A stretch of 38,851 bases of DNA from an uncultured Clostridia bacterium. Its GTDB lineage: Bacteria; Bacillota; Clostridia; Oscillospirales; Acutalibacteraceae. How positions within the stretch are numbered: the stretch's first letter is position 1; the number at the start of each line of letters is the position of its first letter. Shown in pieces: positions 9,372 through 17,315 of the stretch. The stretch covers positions 1 to 38,851 of the forward strand of contig CALWUT010000020.1 of NCBI GenBank assembly GCA_944384825.1, in the 5' to 3' direction. The translations under genes were made by a program, and so were the position numbers. The notes under the pieces are model-generated. The model was given only the letters and a program-made list of their open reading frames with translations, was not told the origin of the DNA and made no database searches.

Positions 9372-9539
9372 TCACTTTTTATTTACAATATATCCGTTTT
9401 CTTTAAACCAATTTAAAATCCACCCACTTCGCACTTCTGCTTTTCCATATGCAAATTGAACACCCGCAACTGTTCCATTGTAGTTTTTAACGGGTGTTTC
9501 TACTATATAAACATCACTTTGAACTGTTTTAACCGCCAT
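9372..9539 (-). CDS. Small phage protein of unknown function (55 aa)
   Basis: A short frame with an AAAGGAG site seven bases before its ATG at 9539. It encodes MAVKTVQSDVYIVETPVKN followed by a C-terminal part containing SGWILNWFKENGYIVNKK. It lies between the capsid remnant and the connector, a place where siphoviruses often carry a short unannotated gene. I do not recognise a family. The strong ribosome binding site and tight packing support that it is translated. Confidence 0.7.
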   Translation of the reverse strand: MAVKTVQSDVYIVETPVKNYNGTVAGVQFAYGKAEVRSGWILNWFKENGYIVNKK

Positions 9540-9556
9540 TTTTAATTCTCCTTTGT

Positions 9557-10134
9557 TTATATTATTTTTATATTTCTTAAAACTCCTGCGTTTCTGCTAT
9601 TTTTGAGGGCTACTGCTCCTATCATCTCAACTTCGCCTGTTTTTACTGCTCCAGGTTGTGAGAAATCGGGGAGATAGCTATCAATTACTTTATCTCCTGT
9701 AACTGTTACACCTAAAAACCCGTCGTATCCGTCAAATTTGGCAGCATAAATGTCTGTTAAGCCTGTAACTGCCACTTTGCTTTCACTTTCTCCAAATTCT
9801 CTTGACTGTATGCCTATAATAGGTGTTTCAGTTACAGTTTCTCCACTTACAGAATACTTATTTTTTAAGTCTATAATTCTTACTTTATTTTCTCCAATTG
9901 TAGTTACAACCCTGCCAAACGCTTCTTCGCTTTCCGTTTTATATCCTAAAACTCTTGCAACTGTCTGTATTTTGGTTTTCATATCTCCATTTACCATTAT
10001 TGCTGTTGCATTTGTGCTATTTATAAGTTTTAATAGTAGCTCATAGAATACATCTGCATTTTCTTTTACTCCTTTATACGTTTTTTACGTGTATCGTACA
10101 CGACTAAAGTTTTCGCTTCTTTTATGTCTTGCCT
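9557..10134 (-). pseudogene. Major capsid protein, C-terminal remnant
   Basis: The intact stretch 9557-9997 (146 residues from an internal ATG with no ribosome site) matches the C-terminal half of HK97-fold major capsid proteins: an MKTKIQTVARVLGY segment, then VRIIDLKNKY and a final VALKNSRNAGVLRNIKI. The same protein continues upstream without a start (KTYKGVKENADVFYELLLK). If one A is added to the A6 run at 10081-10086 it extends further as RQDIKEAKTLVVYDTRKK up to 10134. There it ends against the hicAB terminator. At least the first third of the protein, plus scaffold or protease, is absent. This copy cannot make a capsid. Confidence 0.82.
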
Positions 10135-10145
10135 TTAAAAAGACA

Positions 10146-10172
10146 AAAGAAAAACCACCTCTTAGGTGGTCT
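10146..10172 (-). terminator. Intrinsic terminator after hicAB
   Basis: On the minus strand ACCACCT, an AAG loop and AGGTGGT form a perfect 7-bp hairpin followed by TTTTCTTTT. It lies 22 bases after the hicB stop. It would end hicAB transcripts and separates that cassette from the capsid remnant. Confidence 0.85.
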
Positions 10173-10193
10173 GTAATCTAAAATATTTTTATA

Positions 10194-10544
10194 CTAGTTA
10201 GCAAGTTTAAAAAGTGCGTATTGATTTAAGCTAACTCCTTCTCGCTGAGCCTTTAATGCTAAATTTTTGTGTAAGGTTTTAGGAATCCTTATAACAAATT
10301 TTCCGCTATATTCTTCCTTTTCAGAAGCTAAAGGCAAAGGAACTTTCATATTTTCCTCTATCATTTCTGATATATGAAGCTCCATAGCTTCACGAATATT
10401 TTTATAAGCTTCTTCAACTGTTTTTCCGTCGCTCATACAACCTGGAAATTCGTCTACCGTTGCAAAAAAATAATGTCCGCTTTCATCATTTATTTCTTGA
10501 ATAGATATTTTATATGGAAGTTTTAAATATTCACTTGCATTCAT
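10194..10544 (-). CDS. hicB: HicB-family antitoxin
   Basis: This 116-residue protein has the HicB fold: a partial RNase H-like N-terminus with FFATVDEFPGCMSDGKTVEEA (about residues 26-46) and a C-terminal ribbon-helix-helix segment (KFVIRIPKTLHKNLALKAQR) that binds DNA. HicB neutralises HicA and represses the operon. It overlaps hicA by 4 bases, with toxin first and antitoxin second, the usual hicAB order. The cassette has its own promoter and terminator and sits inside the capsid locus. Confidence 0.92.
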   Translation of the reverse strand: MNASEYLKLPYKISIQEINDESGHYFFATVDEFPGCMSDGKTVEEAYKNIREAMELHISEMIEENMKVPLPLASEKEEYSGKFVIRIPKTLHKNLALKAQREGVSLNQYALFKLAN

Positions 10545-10777
10545 TTTGTTTCATCTCCTAATAATTTTAAGATTTGTTTTATATAAATTGCTTTCAAGGG
10601 ATTTTGTACCGGCAGAGTTAAAGTTTCATTCGTAATTTTATTTTTAAATCTTTTGTGAGAACCTTTCTGTCTAGTTTCGTAAAAATCCATATAATTTAGT
10701 ATTTTCTCTATCTCTGAAAATTTTATTCCGTTAGGCTGATTTTTCATTTTTTCAATTATTTTTTCTATACTTGACAT
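10541..10777 (-). CDS. hicA: HicA-family toxin (mRNA interferase)
   Basis: This 78-residue protein has the double-stranded-RNA-binding-like HicA fold. The catalytic histidine is in GSHKRF (about residues 39-44), and the C-terminal IYIKQILKLLG helix is typical. HicA cleaves mRNA and tmRNA when HicB is degraded. The start is ATG after AAGAGGTG. The active-site His is present, so the toxin looks functional. Confidence 0.92.
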   Translation of the reverse strand: MSSIEKIIEKMKNQPNGIKFSEIEKILNYMDFYETRQKGSHKRFKNKITNETLTLPVQNPLKAIYIKQILKLLGDETK

Positions 10778-10799
10778 TTGTTCACCTCTTATATTATAT

Positions 10800-10829
10800 A
10801 TAATATCATATATAGTATCATTTGGTCAA
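10800..10829 (-). promoter_or_regulatory. hicAB promoter
   Basis: On the minus strand TTGACC, 18 bases, then TATTAT lie just upstream of hicA. The spacer and -10 region consist of overlapping AT palindromes (ATGATACTATATATGATATT), a plausible operator for HicB. Confidence 0.6.
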
Positions 10830-10843
10830 TAGATATTTTAAAA

Positions 10844-11779
10844 TTAATTTTTTAAATACTCTTTTTTCCATTTTTCATAAGTTTTATATGGTATTATTTC
10901 GCCTGTTATATTATCTTTTCTTTTTGTATTTTTATCGTCTAAATCGAAGCGTGGAACGCTTGAAAGTCTACATCTACAATTAATGTCTTGCTCTGCTATT
11001 CCAAACTGATGAGGTGCAAAAACTTCTCCCACACTACTCTTAAAATATTCGTTATATTCTATCGTTTGTCCGTCAAGCTCAAGATGAGTTTGGCGTGTCC
11101 TTGTGTCAAGAGTTGCGTCCCAACGCTTGAGTAAATCCGCACCCTCATTTATACTTTCTTGTATATTATCAAGCTGTGCTTGCGTTGAAATTCTACCACC
11201 CTCTGTCCTTGCAATTCTATAGGCATTATTAAAGCTGATTTCCGCCAATTTTGAGATATTTCTCGCTATTTCCATATAACTATTACCCTGTGCAATTCCT
11301 CTTGAAATTTCAGCTATTACATGGCTTTTAAGACTATCAATATCAGCGTACAACCTTTCTGAAAATTTAAGCCCTGCGGTATCTGTCATGATTGCTTTTA
11401 CAAGTTGTTTTGCGTTTATTGGTGCATAAATTGGAATTTCATAAAATGCTTGAAGATTAAAAACATTTCCTAAATAACTATCCTTATACATCTCTTGCAA
11501 AAATTCTGTTACATTGGTTATGTTCTTTTGAGATAGTAAATTAAGACTTGCATTTATTTGAGTTTTTAATAATTCTTGATACTCAAGTTGGTAAATCTTT
11601 GAATTAATTAAGCTCTGCTTAGCTCCTGTTTCTTTTAACTGTGATATAGATTGTTTTAATTCTTTAATCGTCTTTTTTATATCTGCTAAAGCTTGACTGT
11701 AGGCTGTTTCAAGATTTTGGAGCATTTTTTCTTCGTGCTCTAAAAGAATTTTATTTATTTGCTTTTCGTATTTATTCAA
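10844..11779 (-). CDS. Minor head protein, SPP1 gp7 / Mu F family
   Basis: This 311-residue protein starts with long helices and ends with the phage Mu protein F-like domain (about residues 150-280): IARTEGGRISTQAQLD, then RWDATLDTRTRQTHLELDGQ and the cysteine-bearing DINCRCRLSSVPRF. These proteins bind the portal and help procapsid assembly and DNA exit. It overlaps the portal stop by 4 bases. In related phages scaffold and capsid genes follow at once. Here hicAB follows instead. Confidence 0.9.
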   Translation of the reverse strand: MNKYEKQINKILLEHEEKMLQNLETAYSQALADIKKTIKELKQSISQLKETGAKQSLINSKIYQLEYQELLKTQINASLNLLSQKNITNVTEFLQEMYKDSYLGNVFNLQAFYEIPIYAPINAKQLVKAIMTDTAGLKFSERLYADIDSLKSHVIAEISRGIAQGNSYMEIARNISKLAEISFNNAYRIARTEGGRISTQAQLDNIQESINEGADLLKRWDATLDTRTRQTHLELDGQTIEYNEYFKSSVGEVFAPHQFGIAEQDINCRCRLSSVPRFDLDDKNTKRKDNITGEIIPYKTYEKWKKEYLKN

Positions 11780-13245
11780 GGCTCGCCACCCTCGTTTTCA
11801 AGACCGAATATTTCATCAGAGAGTTTATTTATCGACTTTCTTGTATTAATATTTTCCTGTAATTTAGTTTGTACTTCGTCAAAATCAAGCTCTAATATAC
11901 TGCAAATTTGCTTTACTATTGTTTCTTCTGGGAGTTGTCCTGTTGCATTTAAAATAGTGTTTATTTGGGTTTGTTTAGTTTCTGCTTCAATTTTTTCTAC
12001 TTCTGCATTGTCTAAACTATTTGTCGTAATTTGTCTAGTAAAGTCTAAAACAATATCTCTTTGCATATAATTAGTTTTATATTTATCATTTATCTCATTT
12101 AAAATAATTTCTATTATAGGTTGTAAAAAAGACCTTAGTCTGCGTTCCATTTTGTCGCATTTAAGGTCTAAAAGTGCATATCTGCTTTTAATTACTATGT
12201 TTGTTATGTTTCCGTCACCAATTTGTGAGGAATTAAATCCCATTCCAAAACGATATATATTTTTTTCGTCAAGCTCCAGCTTAGCTTTTCTTGCTTCGTA
12301 GGGAATAGAGATTGTTTTTATATCCAAATCCCCTTGTTCTCCAACACCTACTATTTTTTTAACTCTGATATTATTTTGCAGTTCGTTAAAGTCATTTCCT
12401 TGAAAACCTTTTACAACGTAAATTCCCTCTGCGACATCTTGTAAATTATTTGAAAGACCACAGCTCATTAAGTCATAGTCATCTATAATTGCTTTAATTG
12501 GTTTTAAGTCACTATACTTGTCCTCATTATTATCAAGTCTAAAAAAGGGGATAAAGCCAAATTTATCACCTTTTATTTTTATATTATTATTTTCAATTTC
12601 TCTCCACATTTTATGAGGTCTAGGGTTTATAGGTTTTGATATATCAGCAGTTAGCTTATTATCTTTTATTATATAGTAAAAAGTTTGCTCTTTATCGTAA
12701 ATTTCTACCGCAATAACTTTTTTATTTGTAACTTCGTCAATTCGTTTTATAAAATAGTTTATTATGTATTCTGTTTCTTCTGTTAGAGGATTTATAACCT
12801 CTATTATTCCAAGTCCGTCAGCATATTTAAAATGGGTTCTAAAGTCTTTACCTAGCTGTGCATACATATATGAAAATCCTATTTTACTTGCATTTTCAAC
12901 CAATTCTGAAAGTTCAGATTTAAAACTATCATCAAAATATATTTTTAATTCATTATTTAATTTTTCCTGTTCTGAATAAACATCAAATCCGCTTAATAAA
13001 TAGCTTGTTTTTTGGTCTATAAGTTCCGTATAAAAAGCGTGACTGATTTTTATATTGCTTCTAGTTGTATCTTCCACAAGCTGTCCGTCTGAATTGAAAT
13101 AAAATACTCTATAATTCTCAATATCATGCTTGGCATTATAATAGTCTTTATCTTTTTTGGCTCTCTTTTTTATTTTGCTCCCTAAATCATTGTCAATAAT
13201 TTTTTTAATATTTTGTTCTATTTTGCATTTTTCAAATATACTCAA
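11776..13245 (-). CDS. Portal protein, SPP1 gp6 family
   Basis: This 489-residue protein matches the SPP1-type portal length and pattern: an N-terminal region with ISHAFYTELIDQKTSYLL (about residues 64-81), a mid region with FIPFFRLDNNEDKYSDLKPI (about 228-247) and a stem/crown region with GDGNITNIVIKSRYALLDLK (about 342-361). The portal dodecamer is the DNA entry vertex and the docking site of terminase. The start is TTG after GGGGAAGTG. The frame is intact. Confidence 0.93.
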   Translation of the reverse strand: MSIFEKCKIEQNIKKIIDNDLGSKIKKRAKKDKDYYNAKHDIENYRVFYFNSDGQLVEDTTRSNIKISHAFYTELIDQKTSYLLSGFDVYSEQEKLNNELKIYFDDSFKSELSELVENASKIGFSYMYAQLGKDFRTHFKYADGLGIIEVINPLTEETEYIINYFIKRIDEVTNKKVIAVEIYDKEQTFYYIIKDNKLTADISKPINPRPHKMWREIENNNIKIKGDKFGFIPFFRLDNNEDKYSDLKPIKAIIDDYDLMSCGLSNNLQDVAEGIYVVKGFQGNDFNELQNNIRVKKIVGVGEQGDLDIKTISIPYEARKAKLELDEKNIYRFGMGFNSSQIGDGNITNIVIKSRYALLDLKCDKMERRLRSFLQPIIEIILNEINDKYKTNYMQRDIVLDFTRQITTNSLDNAEVEKIEAETKQTQINTILNATGQLPEETIVKQICSILELDFDEVQTKLQENINTRKSINKLSDEIFGLENEGGEP

Positions 13246-13267
13246 ATATTATCACTTCCCCATATAA

Positions 13268-13299
13268 AAAAACATCCCTAATAACTCAAAGATGTTTTT
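13268..13299 (-). terminator. Intrinsic terminator after fic
   Basis: On the minus strand the arms AAAAACATC and GATGTTTTT (9 bp, 14-base loop) are followed by more T. It lies 7 bases after the fic stop and just before the portal gene, so fic is a separate transcription unit embedded in the late operon. Confidence 0.7.
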
Positions 13300-13306
13300 A
13301 TAGTTT

Positions 13307-14035
13307 TTATTCTGCAAGTAAATTTTTATACTGTTTTATACTTAAGTCTAAAATCATTTCATAAAATGGCTCTAAGTTTCCTTTGGTGTGGTATTCATCT
13401 AATGTCTCATAATACTTTAATCTGTCCTTTTTCTTGATATTTACAGCCAAAAAGTTATTTGAAAGTAACTGATAGTTCATCATAAGTCTTGATGTTCTTC
13501 CGTTTCCATCTTCAAATGGATGTATCTTAACAAATTCTCCATGAGTATATGCCGCTAACTTCACACCATTATCCTTATATTTACTAGTCAATGTACTCCA
13601 AAATTCTTTTATTTGACTATACATTTCATTTGGAAGTGGTGGCTTATGTTTTGCACCTTTAATCCAAACCTGTACGTTTCTATAAATCCCACCTGTAAAT
13701 ATATTGCTCATCAATATATTATGTATATTTTTTGTTATTTCTTCGTTCAGACTTTTCTTCTCATTAATACATTCTTTTACGTAATTAAAAGCGTTCTGAT
13801 GGTTTACTATTTCATATATTTCCCTAAGAGATTTTTCCCCAACTGATATTTTATCGTCTAGAATTGTTTTAACTTCCTGTAATGTTAATGTATTTCCCTC
13901 AATAGCAGTTGATTCGTGAGTATATTCTATTTCAAAACTTTCTAAATAATTTTTGAATGCATACGAAGAATTATACAAGCTACTTTTTAAAAATTTTTTT
14001 CTTAAATCAAGCAATATATCGTATTTATCTTTCAC
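13307..14035 (-). CDS. Fic-domain AMPylase-type protein (class II)
   Basis: This 242-residue protein carries the complete Fic catalytic motif HPFEDGNGRTSR at residues 172-183, with the catalytic His and the anion-binding loop intact. An inhibitory motif STAIEGN (residues 42-48, pattern S/T-x-x-x-E-G/N) lies N-terminal, placing it in class II, where the inhibitory helix is in the same protein. Fic enzymes transfer AMP or other nucleotide moieties to protein side chains. The start is GTG 14035 after AGGAGG. It is inserted between terminase and portal with its own terminator, so it looks like a moron carried by the phage. Target unknown. Toxin, host-modifying or anti-defence roles are all possible. 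Confidence 0.9.
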   Translation of the reverse strand: MKDKYDILLDLRKKFLKSSLYNSSYAFKNYLESFEIEYTHESTAIEGNTLTLQEVKTILDDKISVGEKSLREIYEIVNHQNAFNYVKECINEKKSLNEEITKNIHNILMSNIFTGGIYRNVQVWIKGAKHKPPLPNEMYSQIKEFWSTLTSKYKDNGVKLAAYTHGEFVKIHPFEDGNGRTSRLMMNYQLLSNNFLAVNIKKKDRLKYYETLDEYHTKGNLEPFYEMILDLSIKQYKNLLAE

Positions 14036-14072
14036 ACATATCGCCTCCTATAGTTATTATATCATAGTTTAA

Positions 14073-15332
14073 CTAATATAGCCATTTACCTTTGGTTATC
14101 TGTCTTAAAAGGCTTGCTAAACTATCTGGACTATCATCATGTGGAGCATTTTCTGTATAATCTAAAATTTCATTTATATATTCGGGAGAAGTACACTCTA
14201 AGAACGTAATATTTTTCCAATTTTGCTTTAAATACGTACTTATTTTAATAAATTTATTCATACTTTCTTGATAATCACCTACTATAAAACCTCTGTTTCT
14301 AAGTTCTTTTGCTAGGTACCCTTTATCTGCGTTTCTTTCACAATAAATCGTACCTACTTTGTAAATACGCATATAATTCGAAATGATATTCAAACAATCG
14401 TCAACATGCTTACTCCAACGCATTCCAAACACAATAAATTTATCTCCATGCTGTTTTAAAACTGTAAAAGCTGTTCCGTCTGCACCGCCATAACTTGCGT
14501 CTATGTGAGCAATTCCACCGAGCATTAAGTCGTTATCATTAGTAAATATGGGATTGCTAAACATACAATCCTCGTCTGCAATATGCTTTAGTTCATAGTT
14601 TGCACAAAACAAAGAGGGAGACATTACCCCTCTTATCTGTTCCAGTTTATCTCTTGTTATTAAATGCGTTTGGTAACAGTCATATTTTTGAATGTTCGGC
14701 ATAATTGAAATACAATCCTCTTTATGCCAAGGTGTACCTGTATTTACAATTCTTCCACTACGATTTTTTATATTTTGCAGTTCCATATATGAAAGTCTTG
14801 TAAGCTCTCGCTCCGGTTTGCTTATTCTATCTTTCAAGTTTACAATATCGTCTGTAATTACTGTATCGGCATGCTTCCCTGTGATAGATGTTTTTATTCC
14901 TAAACCTAAAATTTGACTTGTACCTTTGGTATGTGTAGCTAAATTGGTACTTAAATTAAAAGCTGATACCTCTCTAAAAACTAAATCTATCCCATAAATT
15001 GCTTTTACTAAAAATAGATAAAGTTTACTATTCATTATTTTATATATTTGCTTGATTACTTCTTTGACATCACTATCTGTTTTTCTAAGAATAATTATGT
15101 TTTTGTTCGGCTCTAAAATTAGCATTAATGATACTGCAATCGTCAAACAAGTTGTTTTGTAGCTTCCTCTGTGAGCAAGTAGGGTATAGTCTTTATTGCT
15201 GTTTATTCCCATAATGTTTTTTATCCACTCATTGTGAAGTATAGTTAAGTCTCTAAATCCAACTTTTTGTCCTATAATGTACGGCTCATCAGTAATTAAA
15301 TCTAAATACTCAAATTTATTTATTTCATTCAT
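14073..15332 (-). CDS. terL: Terminase large subunit
   Basis: This 419-residue protein has an N-terminal ATPase with an atypical Walker A, AHRGSYKTT (about residues 53-61), and a Walker B region with TVITDDIV (about 159-166). The C-terminal RNase H-like nuclease begins at HIDASYGGADGTAF (about 271-284) and has a later acidic residue cluster near ENAPHDDSPDSLASLL (about 392-407). It pumps and cuts DNA at the portal. It overlaps the small subunit by 8 bases. The length is typical of the shorter Firmicutes phage TerL proteins, and all key regions are present. Confidence 0.92.
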   Translation of the reverse strand: MNEINKFEYLDLITDEPYIIGQKVGFRDLTILHNEWIKNIMGINSNKDYTLLAHRGSYKTTCLTIAVSLMLILEPNKNIIILRKTDSDVKEVIKQIYKIMNSKLYLFLVKAIYGIDLVFREVSAFNLSTNLATHTKGTSQILGLGIKTSITGKHADTVITDDIVNLKDRISKPERELTRLSYMELQNIKNRSGRIVNTGTPWHKEDCISIMPNIQKYDCYQTHLITRDKLEQIRGVMSPSLFCANYELKHIADEDCMFSNPIFTNDNDLMLGGIAHIDASYGGADGTAFTVLKQHGDKFIVFGMRWSKHVDDCLNIISNYMRIYKVGTIYCERNADKGYLAKELRNRGFIVGDYQESMNKFIKISTYLKQNWKNITFLECTSPEYINEILDYTENAPHDDSPDSLASLLRQITKGKWLY

Positions 15333-15728
15333 TTTTTATTCTCTTCTTTGAAGATAAATATTCTTGAATTTCTAAAATAGTGTTATCCTGTGAGGTTATT
15401 TGTATTTTCTCTGCTGGTTTTTCTCCAGCAAGTTCAATTAAATCTTTTAGTATTCTGCTATCACCCTTTTTTACTCCTGTTACAAAAACTGAAATTACTA
15501 AAGCTAGAAGATTATTTTTATCTTTTTCACCTTTGTAAATATCCATTTTATCAACCATTTTTTTAAGTTCAGGAAGCGTTATTCCTGAATATAATACATC
15601 TTTTATAACTTTCTGTGCGTTTTTTTAATCTGTTTATTTTTGTTAGCTTCTTTTGCTCCTTTTCTTGAAATTTCTTTGCGTTCTCTTTGCGTACGTTGAT
15701 TTTGAGGTATTAAATTCTCATTATTCAT
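15325..15728 (-). pseudogene. terS: Terminase small subunit, split by a frameshift in an A7 run
   Basis: The downstream 77 residues (15325-15558) resemble the C-terminal half of TerS, with GDSRILKDLIELAGEKPAEK. The N-terminal half starts at ATG 15728 with MNNENLIPQNQRTQRERKEI but stops early. One extra base in the A7 run at 15620-15626 (minus strand) would join both into a 134-residue protein of normal TerS length. In the present sequence a -1 slip on that run would also restore it. TerS recognises the packaging site. This may be a real mutation, a slippage-expressed gene or a sequencing indel. The gene follows folE by 11 bases. Confidence 0.75.
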
Positions 15729-15739
15729 CTTGACACCTA

Positions 15740-16315
15740 CTATGTTTTTAGACTATTTAAAAAGGATATCTTTATTTCGTCATTGTCAGAAAATATACCA
15801 CTAAAATTTGTTGTAATCGTTTCAGAACTTCCGTTTTTTATTCCTCTTGCTGTTACACAACTGTGTTTAGCTTTTATATGTACTGCAATATCTTCACTTT
15901 TAGTTAAAATTTTCATAACTTCTAAAATATCGTTGCCTATGCGTTCTTGTAATTGTAATCGTTTACATATCATCTCACTTGCTCTAACTATCTTTGAAAG
16001 ACCTAAAACAAAATTATTTGGTATATATGCAACACTTATTTTCATATCGTAAATCAATGCAATATGATGCTCACATAAGCTAAACGCTTCAATGTCTTTA
16101 ACTACTACCATATCCTTTGAGTTTGTTTTATTATTAATAGGAAAAATTTTATCAACGCTTTTTGCGATTTCTTTATTTGAGATATTTTGATATTGTGTGA
16201 GTTCTGAAAGCATTTTTAAATATCTTTTTGGTGTGTCTTCAAGTAACTCTATATTGAGCGATTTAAAAAGATTTATTATCGATTTTTCTCCTTTTTTATT
16301 ACTTCTCACGAGCAT
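15740..16315 (-). CDS. folE: GTP cyclohydrolase I (preQ0 pathway step 1)
   Basis: This 191-residue protein has the FolE zinc site: Cys81 and His84 in LCEHH and Cys153 in KHSCVTARG. It also has the substrate-binding LQERIGNDI segment (residues 122-130). FolE converts GTP to 7,8-dihydroneopterin triphosphate. In this operon it supplies QueD. It overlaps the queE stop by 17 bases and is preceded by GGGAGG close to its ATG. The last residues are short and polar with no extra domain. Host folate genes are not nearby, so a dedicated role in 7-deazaguanine synthesis is the natural reading. Confidence 0.92.
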   Translation of the reverse strand: MLVRSNKKGEKSIINLFKSLNIELLEDTPKRYLKMLSELTQYQNISNKEIAKSVDKIFPINNKTNSKDMVVVKDIEAFSLCEHHIALIYDMKISVAYIPNNFVLGLSKIVRASEMICKRLQLQERIGNDILEVMKILTKSEDIAVHIKAKHSCVTARGIKNGSSETITTNFSGIFSDNDEIKISFLNSLKT

Positions 16316-16994
16316 TTACCTCCCATAAAATTTTATGTAATTGAACTTGCATTCTTAAATTTTGATAATTATTTTTAATAATATACTCTGCAATTTCAGT
16401 GGGAGAGAGCATATCATAACACGGAGATACCATTACATTTGTATTTCTAAATCTGTTTGCAATTTTTCTCGCTGCTTCAATATTTTCAATCGATTTTACA
16501 ATAACTTTTATGCAGTCATTTTTATTCAACTTTTCATATCCTAAATGGCTACTTACTATATATTCATAATCTTTTAGATATTCAATTTTAAAGTCAGCAC
16601 TAAAACATACTTTTTGCTCTTGATGATATTTACTTAGTAATTTAATAAATATATCTAAATACTTTCCGTTTGTTTCAATCTCAATAATCTCTGTTCCGTT
16701 TTTAAGCAGCCAATCAATCAACTTTTTTAATTTAGTATGATTTTGACAATGAGGTTCTCCACCAGTTATAATTACAAACTTCCTATTTTTTAATTTCTTC
16801 AATAGATTGTCGTTAAGATTTATATAATCTATATCCAAATAGTATGATACTTCATTATGATACTTCGTATCGCAATATGAACACCTCATATTACAACCAC
16901 TAAATCGTATAAAAGTAGCGAGCGTTCCTGAACGCAAACCCTCGCCCGATATTGAACTAAATATTTCACATATCTCTAAATTTTTATCGTTCAT
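16299..16994 (-). CDS. queE: 7-carboxy-7-deazaguanine synthase (radical SAM)
   Basis: This 231-residue protein has the QueE N-terminus (FSSISGEGLRSG), the CX3CX2C cluster motif CNMRCSYC with Cys34, Cys38 and Cys41, and the SAM-binding ITGGEP (residues 76-81). It turns 6-carboxytetrahydropterin into 7-carboxy-7-deazaguanine. It overlaps the queD stop by 11 bases. The length is usual for QueE. All key residues are present. Confidence 0.94.
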   Translation of the reverse strand: MNDKNLEICEIFSSISGEGLRSGTLATFIRFSGCNMRCSYCDTKYHNEVSYYLDIDYINLNDNLLKKLKNRKFVIITGGEPHCQNHTKLKKLIDWLLKNGTEIIEIETNGKYLDIFIKLLSKYHQEQKVCFSADFKIEYLKDYEYIVSSHLGYEKLNKNDCIKVIVKSIENIEAARKIANRFRNTNVMVSPCYDMLSPTEIAEYIIKNNYQNLRMQVQLHKILWEVNAREK

Positions 16995-17313
16995 AAATAG
17001 CTGTGTTCCCTTCGCTTTCTTGTACTGTTACTCTGTAACATTGTTGTCCTATCTCATCACAAATAAACTTTGCTATGTTTTCTGCTGTGGGTTGTTCTAC
17101 TATATTGTTTAAATTCTTATGGTCTAATTTATCCATAATAGATTTTTTCATATCCATAAAATCATAAACCATGCTATTTTCATTGAGTTTATCAGACTTT
17201 AAATAAATATATACTATCCAATTATGACCATGTAAGTTTTCACATTTACTATTATAACTTAATTTAAGCTTATGACTTGCCGAGATTTCAAGCTTTTTAA
17301 TTATCGTATACAC
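16984..17313 (-). CDS. queD: 6-carboxytetrahydropterin synthase
   Basis: A short member of the QueD/PTPS family (about 109 residues). Zinc ligands are seen in SASHKL and NLHGHNW (His16, His30 and His32 counted from the TTG at 17319), the catalytic Cys in KCENLHGH, and the pterin-anchoring Glu near the C-terminus in VQESEGN. QueD converts dihydroneopterin triphosphate to 6-carboxytetrahydropterin. I place the start at GTG 17313, eight bases after AGGAG. The TTG at 17319 overlaps the queC stop but lies only two bases from the Shine-Dalgarno site. It is coupled to queC upstream and queE downstream. Confidence 0.93.
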   Translation of the reverse strand: MYTIIKKLEISASHKLKLSYNSKCENLHGHNWIVYIYLKSDKLNENSMVYDFMDMKKSIMDKLDHKNLNNIVEQPTAENIAKFICDEIGQQCYRVTVQESEGNTAIYER

Positions 17314-17315
17314 TT

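Noticed and set aside
9557-9997. Treating the 146-residue capsid-like frame as a complete small capsid or decoration gene
   Set aside because: Its ATG lacks a ribosome site and the coding similarity clearly continues upstream without a start, so it is the end of a broken gene.
10088-10102. Inverted repeat CGTGTA-TCG-TACACG as a recombination site at the hicAB junction
   Set aside because: It falls inside the capsid reading frame as conserved codons (VVYDTR), so coding constraint explains it.
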